A DNA stretch of 27,085 nt, taken from the NCBI GenBank assembly GCA_012797215.1, contig JAAZPN010000043.1:1-27085 (forward strand). Reading direction: 5' to 3'. Shown piece by piece: positions 16,848-25,166 of this stretch. Under the pieces are notes generated by a model. The model saw only the letters and a list, made by a program, of their open reading frames with translations. It was not told the DNA's origin and searched no databases. The position numbers and the translations under genes are program-made. Position 1 is the first letter of the stretch. The number at the start of each line of letters is the position of its first letter. The stretch comes from Chloroflexota bacterium (GTDB lineage Bacteria; Chloroflexota; Anaerolineae; Anaerolineales; Anaerolineaceae).

Positions 16848-16886
16848 CGCGCGAGGCTTAGGTTCCGGCCTCACTCATAAAGTTTA

Positions 16887-17165
16887 TTAACTTTGGGCGA
16901 TGAGCGCTTGCGCGCGTTTGAAGTCCTTTGGACGCACATAAATCGCATAAACAAAGCTGGGTTGTTGGGAGCCTTTATAAAGCGCGATGTTTGAAGCAGC
17001 GTATGAACGGGCATCGATATAGGAACCCAAGGCGCCGCGTGTTCTTTGCGTCTGAAGTCGATAAGAAATCTTTTCGTGTTTGAGGATATCCTCAATCCGC
17101 CGAATTTCTGCTGAGGAAGTATCAGCAATAAGTTTCTTCCCGATTAGAACCAAGGCGTTTGCCAT
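16887..17165 (-). CDS. Small protein of unknown function, possibly DUF2007-like
   Basis: 92-aa protein starting at ATG 17165, which has an excellent GGAGG 8 nt upstream; a longer frame from 17192 would include the ribosome site, so it is rejected. The C-terminal pattern VYAIYVRPKDFKRAQALIA resembles the end of small putative signal-transducing proteins of the DUF2007 type, but this is only a resemblance. No Cys and no membrane segment; it has basic patches (LQTQRTRG). It is encoded downstream of the Hdr-Flx operon on the same strand and separated from it by a strong inverted repeat, and it converges with the phosphoesterase gene. Confidence 0.7.
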   Translation of the reverse strand: MANALVLIGKKLIADTSSAEIRRIEDILKHEKISYRLQTQRTRGALGSYIDARSYAASNIALYKGSQQPSFVYAIYVRPKDFKRAQALIAQS

Positions 17166-17190
17166 TTTCTTTCCTCCAGTGCTAAACAAC

Positions 17191-17223
17191 AAACCTTCAG
17201 ACTCTAAATGGAACTGAAGGTTT
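17191..17223 (-). terminator. Probable terminator of the AOR-Hdr-Flx operon
   Basis: Perfect 10-bp inverted repeat AAACCTTCAG/CTGAAGGTTT with a 13-nt loop. Read on the minus strand it is followed by GTTGTTTAG, a short T-rich tail. It lies between the polyferredoxin stop (17273) and the small gene's ribosome site. The tail is not a clean U-run, so attenuation is an alternative. Confidence 0.55.
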
Positions 17224-17272
17224 GGTATTCATCGTAAGCCTAACAATTATCGCGCTTTGCTCGCGCGTCGTT

Positions 17273-18265
17273 TCATCCGGTCTTGCGCTTTTTGGTTCCT
17301 GCGCGTGTTTCGGTCAGCGTATGCCCGCGCAGAGCGCGCACCAGGTCCGCGCGCCGAAGAGCGCGTTTGCGGTCGATTTCCACCATTTTGGCCTTGTCAT
17401 CCGCAAGCTTTCTAAGAGCTTCAACCCAGGCGGCACTGGAGACAGGTTTGTGGTTCAGCCGCCAGCGTTCCACCTTTACAGCCAGTTCATTTTCGTTTAG
17501 CAGCACGTCGCGGGAGCGCGTGACCTGCATGCCCTGGTACTCAAAAACGAATTCTTGGCTCTCGTATTTTGGTTTAATCGGGCAGACTTGCATGCAAGCT
17601 CCACATTTAATGCAGTAGTAATCAGCCAGGACCAGCTCGCCCTGCTCGTCGATGTGCAGCGCGCGAGTGGGGCAAATATCCGCGCAGGCAAAACAGCCTT
17701 CCACGCATCGTTCGCGGTGTAGCTCCACGGAACCCTGCCAAGGCTGGCGCACTTCGAAGGCGCCCTTGCTTGCAACTTCGCACTGCCGGCAGTGAATGCA
17801 GTTATCAAAGTCAATGCGCATGGTGTCGCGTTTTTCATCGTAACTGATTACATTGGCAGAGCAATTGTCAATCACGAAGTCCTTGAGCGCGAAATCAAAC
17901 TTTTCTTTTCGGAAGATGATCTTCGAGAGGTACTCAGGATACGCGTCGTACTCCCTTACCGGGATTTCTGATTTGCCGTTGATGGTTATCGTGATCGCGT
18001 GGGTAGGGCAGGCAGCAACGCACATGCCGCAGTTGACGCATTTTTTCTCGTCGACATCCACAGAAGCCTTCACCGCGATGCGGCCGTTTTCCAGTTGCAC
18101 CGGCACGTGGGTTAGCGCTTGCTTTGGGCAGACAATCGGTCCTATCTGGCAGCCGACGCACTTATCCAGGTCCCAGGTCATCAGGTAATTGCGCGTGACC
18201 ATCCCACGGTGGATGGTCATCGTGTGTTCGTCACGTGTTTTTTGGGGAATTCCGCGTTGGCTCAT
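17273..18265 (-). CDS. Polyferredoxin with five cluster motifs, two of them degenerate
   Basis: 330-aa Fe-S protein at the end of the AOR-Hdr-Flx operon. Five Cys motifs: (1) Cys36, 39, 46, where Gly42 replaces the third Cys of CxxCxxCxxxCP; (2) Cys76, 79, 82, 86, complete; (3) Cys156, 159, 162, with Ser166 at the fourth place; (4) CVEGCFACADICP, Cys187, 191, 194, 198, a CxxxCxxC variant; (5) Cys218, 221, 224, 228, complete. The last 100 residues are basic and helical with no motif. ATG 18265 has GGAG upstream and lies 10 nt after the FlxA-like stop. It likely wires electrons to or from the complex or a soluble partner. I do not recognise a named family. Confidence 0.85.
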   Translation of the reverse strand: MSQRGIPQKTRDEHTMTIHRGMVTRNYLMTWDLDKCVGCQIGPIVCPKQALTHVPVQLENGRIAVKASVDVDEKKCVNCGMCVAACPTHAITITINGKSEIPVREYDAYPEYLSKIIFRKEKFDFALKDFVIDNCSANVISYDEKRDTMRIDFDNCIHCRQCEVASKGAFEVRQPWQGSVELHRERCVEGCFACADICPTRALHIDEQGELVLADYYCIKCGACMQVCPIKPKYESQEFVFEYQGMQVTRSRDVLLNENELAVKVERWRLNHKPVSSAAWVEALRKLADDKAKMVEIDRKRALRRADLVRALRGHTLTETRAGTKKRKTG

Positions 18266-18275
18266 GCTTTCTCCA

Positions 18276-19139
18276 TTAAATATCTGCCGGTAGCGCGTTA
18301 AGTTCCGCCAGGCTGAAGACCGGACCGTCTTTGCAAATGTACTTTGAACCTATGTTGCAGCGTCCACACTTACCCAAACCGCATTTCATCCGCTTTTCCA
18401 GGGATGTGAAAATTGCTTCAGGTGGGAAACCGAGTGAGACCAGCGCGGGCAGGGTGAACTTGGTCATAATGGGCGGACCGCAGACAATCGCGACAGCGTT
18501 ATCAGGCGAAGGCGCGATTTGCTTTACCACATCCGGCACATAGCCAACATGATGATCCCAGCTTTCCTCAGGCACATCAATTGCCTGGTGGATTTCCATG
18601 TCATCACGTTGATACCAGCTTTGGATGTCGTGTTTGTACATGCACAACCCGGAACTGCGCGCGCCGTAGATGACGGTTAGCTGCCCAAATTCCGGTCGAT
18701 TTTGTGGATGTTGGACGTGCTTGGTCAGGGCATAGAGCGTTGAGAAGGCGCAGCCGCCGCCAATGATGACCAGGTTTTTGCCTTTCCAATCTGCGAGCGG
18801 AAAACCATTGCCGAGTGGACCGCGCATTCCAAGTGGATCTCCGGGTTTTAATCCGTGCAGCGCTTTGGTTACAGAACCCATGCGCTGGATGGTGAACCGC
18901 ACAAAATCACCTTCCCAAGCAGCAGAAGCGACGCCGAGCGGCGACTCGCCTTTGCCGAAGAGGGAAAGTTGGCAGAATTGCCCGGGATTGAACTTCTTGA
19001 AGAACGCCACCCTGTCCACTTGGTTTTCGAAGGACAGTTCAAGCGTTTTCAGGGTTCTGTCGTTGGATTCATAATACGCGCGCAGGACCCGCATAGGAAT
19101 TGGCTGGTAAGGGTTAGGCGCGCTGAAATTAGTTGGCAT
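18276..19139 (-). CDS. FlxA-like FAD/NAD(P)-binding oxidoreductase (sulfhydrogenase gamma type)
   Basis: 287-aa ferredoxin-reductase-fold protein, the expected NAD(P)H site of the complex. An FAD domain (about 10-115, with NPGQFCQLSL) is followed by a nucleotide-binding domain with VIIGGGCAFSTLYAL and VCGPPIMTKFTL. A C-terminal [2Fe-2S] site is formed by Cys253, 258, 261 and 269 (CGLGKCGRC, then C). This is the layout of sulfhydrogenase gamma/HydG-like and FlxA proteins. The start overlaps the FlxB-like stop by 11 nt. In FlxABCD-HdrABC systems FlxA oxidises NADH. Preference for NADH or NADPH cannot be told here. Confidence 0.92.
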   Translation of the reverse strand: MPTNFSAPNPYQPIPMRVLRAYYESNDRTLKTLELSFENQVDRVAFFKKFNPGQFCQLSLFGKGESPLGVASAAWEGDFVRFTIQRMGSVTKALHGLKPGDPLGMRGPLGNGFPLADWKGKNLVIIGGGCAFSTLYALTKHVQHPQNRPEFGQLTVIYGARSSGLCMYKHDIQSWYQRDDMEIHQAIDVPEESWDHHVGYVPDVVKQIAPSPDNAVAIVCGPPIMTKFTLPALVSLGFPPEAIFTSLEKRMKCGLGKCGRCNIGSKYICKDGPVFSLAELNALPADI

Positions 19140-20154
19140 GCAGAACCTCGCTTTCGTACGCGCCGGCTTTGCGAATCATCGCGCGAATATCCAAACCAAC
19201 CGGGCAATAGCGCACGCAGCGGCCGCAGCCGGTGCAGCCCAACTTGCCGACATGCTCCCACCAATAGCTGTACTTGTGCATCAAACGCTGGCGGGTGCGC
19301 TCTTTGCGGGTTGGGCGCGGATTATGCGCTGAGGCTTCCAAAGAATACACCCGGTACATGCAGGTGTCCCAGTTGCGCACGCGGGTATCGCGCTGCGCTT
19401 CGTCTACTAAATCGAAGCAAAAGCAGGTAGGACAAAGAAAGGTGCAGATACCGCAGCCGAGGCAGGATTGGGCGAGCTCCGCCCAGATTTCCTTGTCAAA
19501 GACTCTGTCCAGTTTTTCCTTGAGACCGTCCAATTCAAACACTTTAGGCAGGGATTTCTCCGCGGCAGCTTGCAAGAGCAGAGCGCTTTCCTGTTGGGCG
19601 GCATCGGCCGGCGTCAACCCGCTGAAAAGAAGCTCTGCGCGTTCAGAAAGCGCTGCAACCAGGTAAACCTCACCAAGGTCCGTCAGGAGTGCGTCCAGAC
19701 CGTCCCTGTGGAAGGGCCCGGATTCGGCGCTGGTGCAGAAGCAGGTCGCGCAGGGCTCATGGCAGCCTAAACCAATCAGCAGAGTCTCCGCGCGGCGCGC
19801 CAACCAGAACGGGTCCTGATTATCGCCTTCGGCAAAGACCGTATCGAGCAGAGTCACAGCTTTTGCGTCACATGGACGGATGCCAAATATCACTCTTTTC
19901 TGCGGTTCGGGTTCCAGGTTTTCCAGTTGGCCCAGATTTCTGTTGTATTTAAGAATTGCTTCGGACTGCGGGAAGAAGAGCGCTTTGACGGGATAGCGGG
20001 TATTGTGTGGTTCCTGCAACCTGAGTTCCGATTGCGGCGTAAATGGCAAAAACTCCGCATACGCGCCGGTTTTTTGCGGCGCGATGACGGCATACTCAGC
20101 TGACCAGGCGGTTAAGAGCGCGTTAAGGTCATTCTTTGGGAGGATATATTTCAT
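19129..20154 (-). CDS. FlxB-like [4Fe-4S] protein (sulfhydrogenase beta/HydB type)
   Basis: 341-aa electron-transfer subunit. The N-terminal 200 residues have the sulfhydrogenase-beta signature FGIRPCDAKAV and GLGCHEPCATCFC. The C-terminal part carries two [4Fe-4S] motifs, CLGCGICTFLCP (followed by TCFCFD) and CTGCGRCVRYCP. I place the start at ATG 20154, 9 nt from GGAGG; GTG at 20157 is also possible. The start overlaps the stop of the FlxC-like gene. Expected to pass electrons between the FlxA flavin and FlxC/FlxD. Confidence 0.92.
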   Translation of the reverse strand: MKYILPKNDLNALLTAWSAEYAVIAPQKTGAYAEFLPFTPQSELRLQEPHNTRYPVKALFFPQSEAILKYNRNLGQLENLEPEPQKRVIFGIRPCDAKAVTLLDTVFAEGDNQDPFWLARRAETLLIGLGCHEPCATCFCTSAESGPFHRDGLDALLTDLGEVYLVAALSERAELLFSGLTPADAAQQESALLLQAAAEKSLPKVFELDGLKEKLDRVFDKEIWAELAQSCLGCGICTFLCPTCFCFDLVDEAQRDTRVRNWDTCMYRVYSLEASAHNPRPTRKERTRQRLMHKYSYWWEHVGKLGCTGCGRCVRYCPVGLDIRAMIRKAGAYESEVLHAN

Positions 20155-21119
20155 CACTGTGTTCCTCCAGCCTGGAAGTGTTTCTTGTCGTCCATAGTAA
20201 ATGACGCAAAGGGCGGTTGGGTTTTATCGTCCATGCCGGCCGCGAATTGGTAGATATCCCACATGTCTTTGCCAAGTTTGTCGGTCAGGTAAGTCATTTG
20301 GATATCCATTGGGCAAGCGCGCTCGCAGGCGCCGCAGCTGGTGCAGCGCCCGGTCTGGTGAAAAGCCCGAATGATATGCCAGGCATGCGTTCCGGCAGGG
20401 GTAGTGCCGCTTTCTGTCCAACGGGGTGTGTTGTGGTCGACAAAACACTCTTCGCAGTAGCACATTGGGCAGGCTTCCCGGCAGGCGTAACAGCGAATGC
20501 AGCGCTCGGCTTCTTGCTTGAAATAGGCGACGCGTTCTGAGCGGGAAAGTGCTTCAAAAGTCTCCACGCGTTCACGGATAAGTTTGGGGTCGCCTTCAGG
20601 CAGAGCTTCTCCCAGCAGGATATCCGCGCTGAGCGGGTTGGGGTGCACGCAGCGTTGGCAGGAAGAATGCAGCAGTTCCGCGCGCGGGAGCGTATAACTT
20701 TGATGCCTGGCGCGCAGCGTGAGGGTGCTGTCGCTCTCTTCAAATTCGAGGATATCTTCACCGGTCACCGCGATCACCTTGCGCCAGTCGATAATGCCCG
20801 TGCAGGGAACGCCGAGTAGATAAAGATTTTCCCGGGCGTGCTGTTTTTCCACGACCAACGCGTTCACGGAGCGGTTTTCGCAGCCGCGAACAAGCATGCC
20901 AATACGCGTCTCGCGTGGGTAGCGGGTCAGGTAATTCGCGAGATTGTTGGCGCACAGGCTGTTGTAGACCAGATTTTCCAGGTCATCTATGCTCGTAAAG
21001 AAGGCTGGCTGTGGGCGCAGAGGAGCATCTTCCTTGCGAAAGGCTATCACCACATCCACCAGATTCTCTTTTAGCAGGCGTTCCGCTTCAGAACGGATTT
21101 TTTGTTCCAGTTCATTCAT
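20154..21119 (-). CDS. FlxC-like 4Fe-4S dicluster protein
   Basis: 321-aa protein. Residues 50-160 include RGCENRSVNALV, GVPCTGIIDW and SSCQRCVHP, a pattern reminiscent of FdhB/FrhB-type flavin subunits, with conserved Cys80, 106, 154 and 157. The C-terminal half has two [4Fe-4S] motifs, CIRCYACREACP (followed by MCYCEEC) and CTSCGACERACP. ATG 21119 is chosen because AGGAGG lies 5 nt upstream; the GTG at 21125 would abut that site. It overlaps the FlxD-like gene by 8 nt. In Flx systems this subunit bridges FlxB and FlxD. Whether it holds its own flavin is open. Confidence 0.9.
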   Translation of the reverse strand: MNELEQKIRSEAERLLKENLVDVVIAFRKEDAPLRPQPAFFTSIDDLENLVYNSLCANNLANYLTRYPRETRIGMLVRGCENRSVNALVVEKQHARENLYLLGVPCTGIIDWRKVIAVTGEDILEFEESDSTLTLRARHQSYTLPRAELLHSSCQRCVHPNPLSADILLGEALPEGDPKLIRERVETFEALSRSERVAYFKQEAERCIRCYACREACPMCYCEECFVDHNTPRWTESGTTPAGTHAWHIIRAFHQTGRCTSCGACERACPMDIQMTYLTDKLGKDMWDIYQFAAGMDDKTQPPFASFTMDDKKHFQAGGTQ

Positions 21120-21552
21120 GCGCACCTCCTTCGTTTACGGGCACGCGTGAGGAAAGCGCATCCGCTAGGCCGAGCTGCTTGAGGTGGTTCTCAAAGTCCG
21201 CGAGTTCGCGCTGAATGCGCCCGCGGTCCTGCAAATCCAGCCAAACGGAGCGCACGCGTGCCTCATCATAGCCGATGTAGTCAAGGAAGCTTGAAAATTC
21301 CTGCAATTGTCTGCGAGCAGCCAGGTTGCCTTCTTTGTAATGGCATTTTTCTGGCAGGCAGCCGCTGATGACAATACCTTCAGCGCCGCCTTGCACCGCG
21401 TTTAGCACAAAGAGGGGGTCTATGCGCCCTGTGCAAGGAACTTTAATCAAGTGAATGTTTTCAGGCAGGCGTTGGTCGACCCATTCCTGATCCTCCGGCG
21501 CATAGAGGCACCATTGACATTGAAAGAAAGCAATTTTGGGCTGGTTGTCCAT
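21112..21552 (-). CDS. FlxD/MvhD-like [2Fe-2S] linker protein
   Basis: 146-aa MvhD-family protein, the docking subunit that hands electrons to HdrA. It has CQWC (Cys12, 15) in place of the CxWC of MvhD, then Cys40 in VPCTGRID, and SGCLPEKCHY (Cys65, 70). The length fits MvhD. ATG 21552 was chosen: it lies 2 nt after the HdrC stop with AAGGAG upstream, and the longer frame reaching 21681 runs through HdrC. A second MvhD domain is fused to HdrA in this operon, so the complex has two. Confidence 0.93.
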   Translation of the reverse strand: MDNQPKIAFFQCQWCLYAPEDQEWVDQRLPENIHLIKVPCTGRIDPLFVLNAVQGGAEGIVISGCLPEKCHYKEGNLAARRQLQEFSSFLDYIGYDEARVRSVWLDLQDRGRIQRELADFENHLKQLGLADALSSRVPVNEGGAHE

Positions 21553-21554
21553 GC

Positions 21555-22133
21555 TTACAGCGCTCCTTGTGGGTTCAGCCAATTCCAGATTTTTTCCACA
21601 ACATTCTCGTCGGAATAGTCTGCTGGTATGCTGATTGAGTTGGAGCGGCAAGCCGCGCCGCAAGCGCCGCAAGCCATGCACAAGCCCGCGTCAACCACAG
21701 CGACCGGCATGCTGCCGCGATAGGGCAGCTGGCGGGTTTCAATCGTGATCGCATCGTAGGGGCAGACTTCAGCGCACAGGCCGCAAGCAACACAGGTTTG
21801 CTGATCGACCACGGCGGTGTGCAGAGGGGTCTTCTGGCCATTCTGCGTGGCTATTTTTTTCACCGCTGTGATGACGCCGGATATGTGGATTTGCTGCGGG
21901 CAGGCTGGGTAACATAAATCACAAGAGGAACACAGCCAGGTGGTAGGGTTGCTGTAGCTCTCCTCACGCATCTCCATCATGACCATGCGCAGCAAGCGCC
22001 GTGGGTTATAGAGCGGGTCAAGTTTTTGTTGGATCATGCACTTACTGGTGCAGGTCCCACAGGAGTAACACATCTCCAGGTTTTCGCCACCAGGGATTGC
22101 CCGGACTTCGTTTGCTAAGCCTGAACTGATCAT
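21555..22133 (-). CDS. hdrC: HdrC fused to a two-cluster ferredoxin
   Basis: 192-aa protein. Residues 1-100 are HdrC: CYSCGTCTSKC (Cys22, 25, 28, 32) and CSSCDLCYPACP (Cys68, 71, 74, 78). Residues 105-170 add a ferredoxin domain: CVACGLCAEVCP (Cys114, 117, 120, 124) and CMACGACGAACR (Cys152, 155, 158, 162). All 16 ligands are present. ATG 22133 overlaps the HdrA stop (ATGA). HdrC normally connects HdrA to the disulfide-reducing HdrB. No HdrB is encoded in this operon, so its partner must be something else, possibly the AOR unit. The extra ferredoxin part is not in the methanogen protein. Confidence 0.93.
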   Translation of the reverse strand: MISSGLANEVRAIPGGENLEMCYSCGTCTSKCMIQQKLDPLYNPRRLLRMVMMEMREESYSNPTTWLCSSCDLCYPACPQQIHISGVITAVKKIATQNGQKTPLHTAVVDQQTCVACGLCAEVCPYDAITIETRQLPYRGSMPVAVVDAGLCMACGACGAACRSNSISIPADYSDENVVEKIWNWLNPQGAL

Positions 22134-24649
22134 TGCGGCGCCCTTTCTCTACCGAGAATTGTGTCAACCATCACTTGCGTGTGGTCAAGCGCGCGCTGAA
22201 CGCCGGGGATATTTGGCAGGCGTGAAAGGCGTTTGGCCATATCCGGTCGCATCCTCTCAATTTCGGTTAAAAGGTCCGCCTCTGGAATCGCGTCCAGAGT
22301 TGCCTGCATTTCATTGAGCACCCGCGCGTATTTATCACCTTCAGCGGCGCTGATCCACTCGACCCGGAAGCGGCCGGGAGACATGTTCATGCGTTCAAAG
22401 ATAGTTTCAAGCCGTTTAGCGCGCTTGGCGCCGATAATCTGACCGGTGATGTAGTGGCAGTCCTGCGGGTGGCAGCCGGAATAGAGCACGGCGCCCGCTC
22501 CTAGGCGGTAGGCTTCGTAGATGAAGTCGGCGTCCATTCGGGCAGAGCACATCACTTTGATACCGCGCTCGTTAGAGGTGTACTCAAAGTGGCTGGTGCC
22601 AGCCAGGTCCGCGCCGCCATAGGAGCACCAATGACAGCGCAGCGCGAGAATCTTCTTCTCTGGTTTATCGGCCAGCAGAGTGCGAATCTGGGCAAGAATC
22701 TGCGCGTCAGTGTAGTGCAGCTGGGTTATCGCGTCGTGCGGGCATTCGCCTACGCACGCGCCGCAGCCGTGGCATTTGGCTGTGATAACTTCCGCTGCGA
22801 TTCCCTGGGTGTAGTTAATCGCGCCGTATGGGCAGGAGCGTTCGCAGATGCCGCAAGCTTTTCCTTGAGCGCTGACGCAGCGGTCTGACCAAACATTCGC
22901 GATGGTAGGTTCGATTTGCCAGGTTTTGGAGTGCAGCACGCGCGAGGCGCGCGCGGCGGCCGCTGAGCCCTGCGCAACGCTGGCAGGAATATCCTTGGGA
23001 CCCTGGCACGCGCCCGCAAAGAAAATTCCGTCCGTGGGGCTGTCCATTGGGCGCAGCTTGGGGTGGTATTCCATGTACCAGCCGCCTGGCGACTGCGCGA
23101 CGTTCAGCACTGAGCTCATATGGTTTTGGTCCGGCTGTGGAATTGCAGCCTGGTTGAGAATTACCAAGTCGTATTCATGCTCCACGACTTTGCCTAACGC
23201 GATATCTTCCGTGTGAATGAAGAGGTTGCGGCTTTCAGGGTCCTCAGTAATCATTGCGGGGCGTCCCTGGATAAAGTGAATACCCATGGAGCGGGCACGG
23301 TCGTAAAACTCTTCGTAACCCTTGGAGGGTGTGCGGATATCCATGTAATAGATGGAAATATCAGCGCTTGGGTTCATCTGCTTGGCGAGAACGGCGTTTT
23401 TAATGGAGTACATGCAGCAGAAATTCGAGCAGCTTTCCACAAAACGCTTATCCCGCGAGCCTACACAGTTGATGAATGCCATCCGACGCGGTTTTTTGCT
23501 GTCGCTGGGGCGGATCAGGCTGCCGGCTGTCGGACCCGCGGAGTTGTTCAAGCGTTCCAATTCCATGGAGGTGATGACATTGGGGTAGCGGTTGTAACCG
23601 TACTCCTCCATCGGGGTGGGGTCAAAGTGGCTGAATCCGGTCGCCACAATTACAGCGCCGATTTCTTCTTCCACGATTTTGTCCTGCATGCTGAAATCAA
23701 TCGCTTCGAGCGGTCCGCACGCTTCCACGCATTTGTAACAGTGGATGCAGGCGTCCATATCGATGTTGTAAATAAGCGGGACGGACTGGCTCATCGGGAT
23801 ATACGCCGCCTTGCGGGGAGCCAGGTTCATTTCGAAATAATTCGGGACTTCAATCGGGCAGACTTTGGCGCAAGCGCCGCAGCCGTTGCAGCGGTCCGCG
23901 CGGACGTATTTGGCTTTCTCGCGCAGGGTTACCTTGAAGTTCCCGACAAAACCTTCAACTTTTTCAACTTCTGTGTATGTTTTGACTTCGATGAGGGGCT
24001 GACGCGCCGCGTCAACCATTTTTGGTGCGAGAATTCATATACTACAGTCCATCGTTGGAAAGGTCTTGTTCAGCTGCGCCATGACCCCTCCAATCGTTGG
24101 TTCTTTCTCTACCAGCACCACCGGAATATTTTGTTCCGCCAAATCCAGCGCCGCGCTGATGCCTGCCACGCCGCCGCCAATAACCATTGCCTTTTTGGAG
24201 ACGGGCACGTTGATCATATCCAGCGGCTGCAGGAAGGATACTTTGGAAACGGCCGAAGCAGTCAGGTCCTTTGCTTTCGCCAGGGCGCCTTCGCGGTCGT
24301 GTCCGTGCGCCCAGGTGCACTGCTCGCGGATGTTCGCCATTTCCATCAGGAATGGGTTCATTCCGGCTTCGGCAACAGCAGCACGGAAGGTGGGTTCGTG
24401 CATTCTAACGGAACAAGCGGAAACCACCACGCGGTTCAGGTTGTACTTTTTGATGTCCTCTTTAATCAGGCGTTGACCGCTATCCGCGCAAGCATAAAGC
24501 GTGTCGGTAGCACGCACCACGCCGGGTAATTCCGCGGCGAAGTTGACTACTTCCTTAGGTGGGATGACGCCGGCGATGTTGCTTCCGCAGTGACACACGT
24601 AAACGCCGATGCGCAGTTCTTCTTCTTGCTTATTTAAATCATCGCTCAT
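22130..24649 (-). CDS. hdrA: HdrA-MvhD fusion, probable selenoprotein (Sec205, in-frame TGA)
   Basis: 839 aa if TGA at 24037-24035 is read as selenocysteine. HdrA is the FAD protein where electrons are bifurcated. The N-terminal domain has VCHCGSN (Cys19, 21), Cys54 and Cys79. The FAD fold starts MVIGGGVAGISAALDLA (about 155-171) and runs to KEPTIGG. Next comes DCSI-U-ILAPKMV, where family members have Cys at the U position. [4Fe-4S] motifs follow at Cys254-264 and 301-311, and two more near 591-606 and 626-636. Residues about 665-800 are an MvhD domain (CHWCSYGGADLAG, SGCHPQDCHY). The sequence matches HdrA without gap on both sides of TGA, in one frame. ATG 24649 overlaps the upstream stop. 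Read conventionally, it would be two broken pieces, the second lacking a ribosome site. Confidence 0.92.
23997..24037 (-). promoter_or_regulatory. Putative bacterial SECIS element with its UGA codon
   Basis: The UGA is at 24037-24035. After a 17-nt spacer the minus strand reads GGTTGACGC (24017-24009), loop GGC (24008-24006), GCGTCAGCC (24005-23997): a 9-bp stem with one G-U pair. The first loop G is 27 nt after UGA. A stem-loop just downstream with a short loop holding G in its first two positions matches what is known of bacterial SECIS. The G-U pair exists only in RNA of the coding strand; the other strand has a C-A mismatch. Confidence 0.75.
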
Positions 24650-25158
24650 CGGGGATCCTTGGTTTTCGTCGGAAACTCGAGGCTTTCTTTGATTAACTCA
24701 CGGCGCGTTTTTTGCGCCTGCCTGTCTGGATTGGTAAGCGTCAGCGCTTCTTTGGGGCACCAAAGCACGCACTGCGGTCCGCCTTCAACGGTTTCGCATT
24801 GGTCGCAAATCTCAGCCAGTTTTGTGGCCGGATTGATGGAAATCGCGCCGAAATCACATGCTTCGATACACCAGGCGCATCCGTCGCATTTGGTGGAGTC
24901 CACGCGGATAATACCGCTCTCGGGGTCCTGCGTCATCGCGTCGCGTGGGCATACAATCACGCAGGGCGCGTTCTCGCAGGTCCGACAGGCGATCGCGGAA
25001 ATCAGGACTTCATCGATTCGGACAACGCGAATACGGCTGCGGTAAGAGTTGTATTCCCCTGTTTTAGTGTAGGAGCAGACATATTCACATAGCTGACAAC
25101 CGATGCACGCGGCGGGATCGCAAACAATGTATTCGAACTTGGAAGTAGATGTCGCCAT
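24646..25158 (-). CDS. Four-cluster [4Fe-4S] ferredoxin subunit of the AOR (AorA/BamC-like)
   Basis: 170-aa electron-transfer protein with 16 ligand Cys in four motifs: CIGCQLCEYVC (18, 21, 24, 28), CRTCENAPCVIVC (58, 61, 66, 70), CDGCAWCIEAC (91, 94, 97, 101) and CDQCETVEGGPQCVLWC (118, 121, 130, 134). This is the HycB/CooF-like arrangement found in small subunits of bacterial AORs and in BamC of class II benzoyl-CoA reductase. It lies 8 nt after the AOR gene, with GGAG before ATG 25158, and overlaps hdrA by 4 nt. It should carry electrons between the tungsten site and HdrA. Confidence 0.93.
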   Translation of the reverse strand: MATSTSKFEYIVCDPAACIGCQLCEYVCSYTKTGEYNSYRSRIRVVRIDEVLISAIACRTCENAPCVIVCPRDAMTQDPESGIIRVDSTKCDGCAWCIEACDFGAISINPATKLAEICDQCETVEGGPQCVLWCPKEALTLTNPDRQAQKTRRELIKESLEFPTKTKDPR

Positions 25159-25166
25159 TTTTCTCC

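Noticed and set aside
16853..16872. GAGGC/GCCTC hairpin between convergent genes as a terminator
   Set aside because: Only 5 bp with a long loop and no T-tract.
21553..21681. N-terminal extension of the FlxD/MvhD-like protein
   Set aside because: It overlaps the C-terminus of HdrC in another frame and lacks family sequence; ATG 21552 has a ribosome site and fits MvhD length.
23213..24529. 438-codon open frame on the plus strand
   Set aside because: It is antisense to hdrA, has no family resemblance, and its length follows from the GC-rich codon pattern of the real gene.
24035..24649. A separate 204-aa truncated HdrA N-terminal gene followed by an independent 629-aa gene starting at 24019
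   Set aside because: Both parts are in the same frame, separated only by TGA at a Cys position; the downstream ATG has no ribosome site and lies inside the conserved motif. One Sec-containing gene explains this better.
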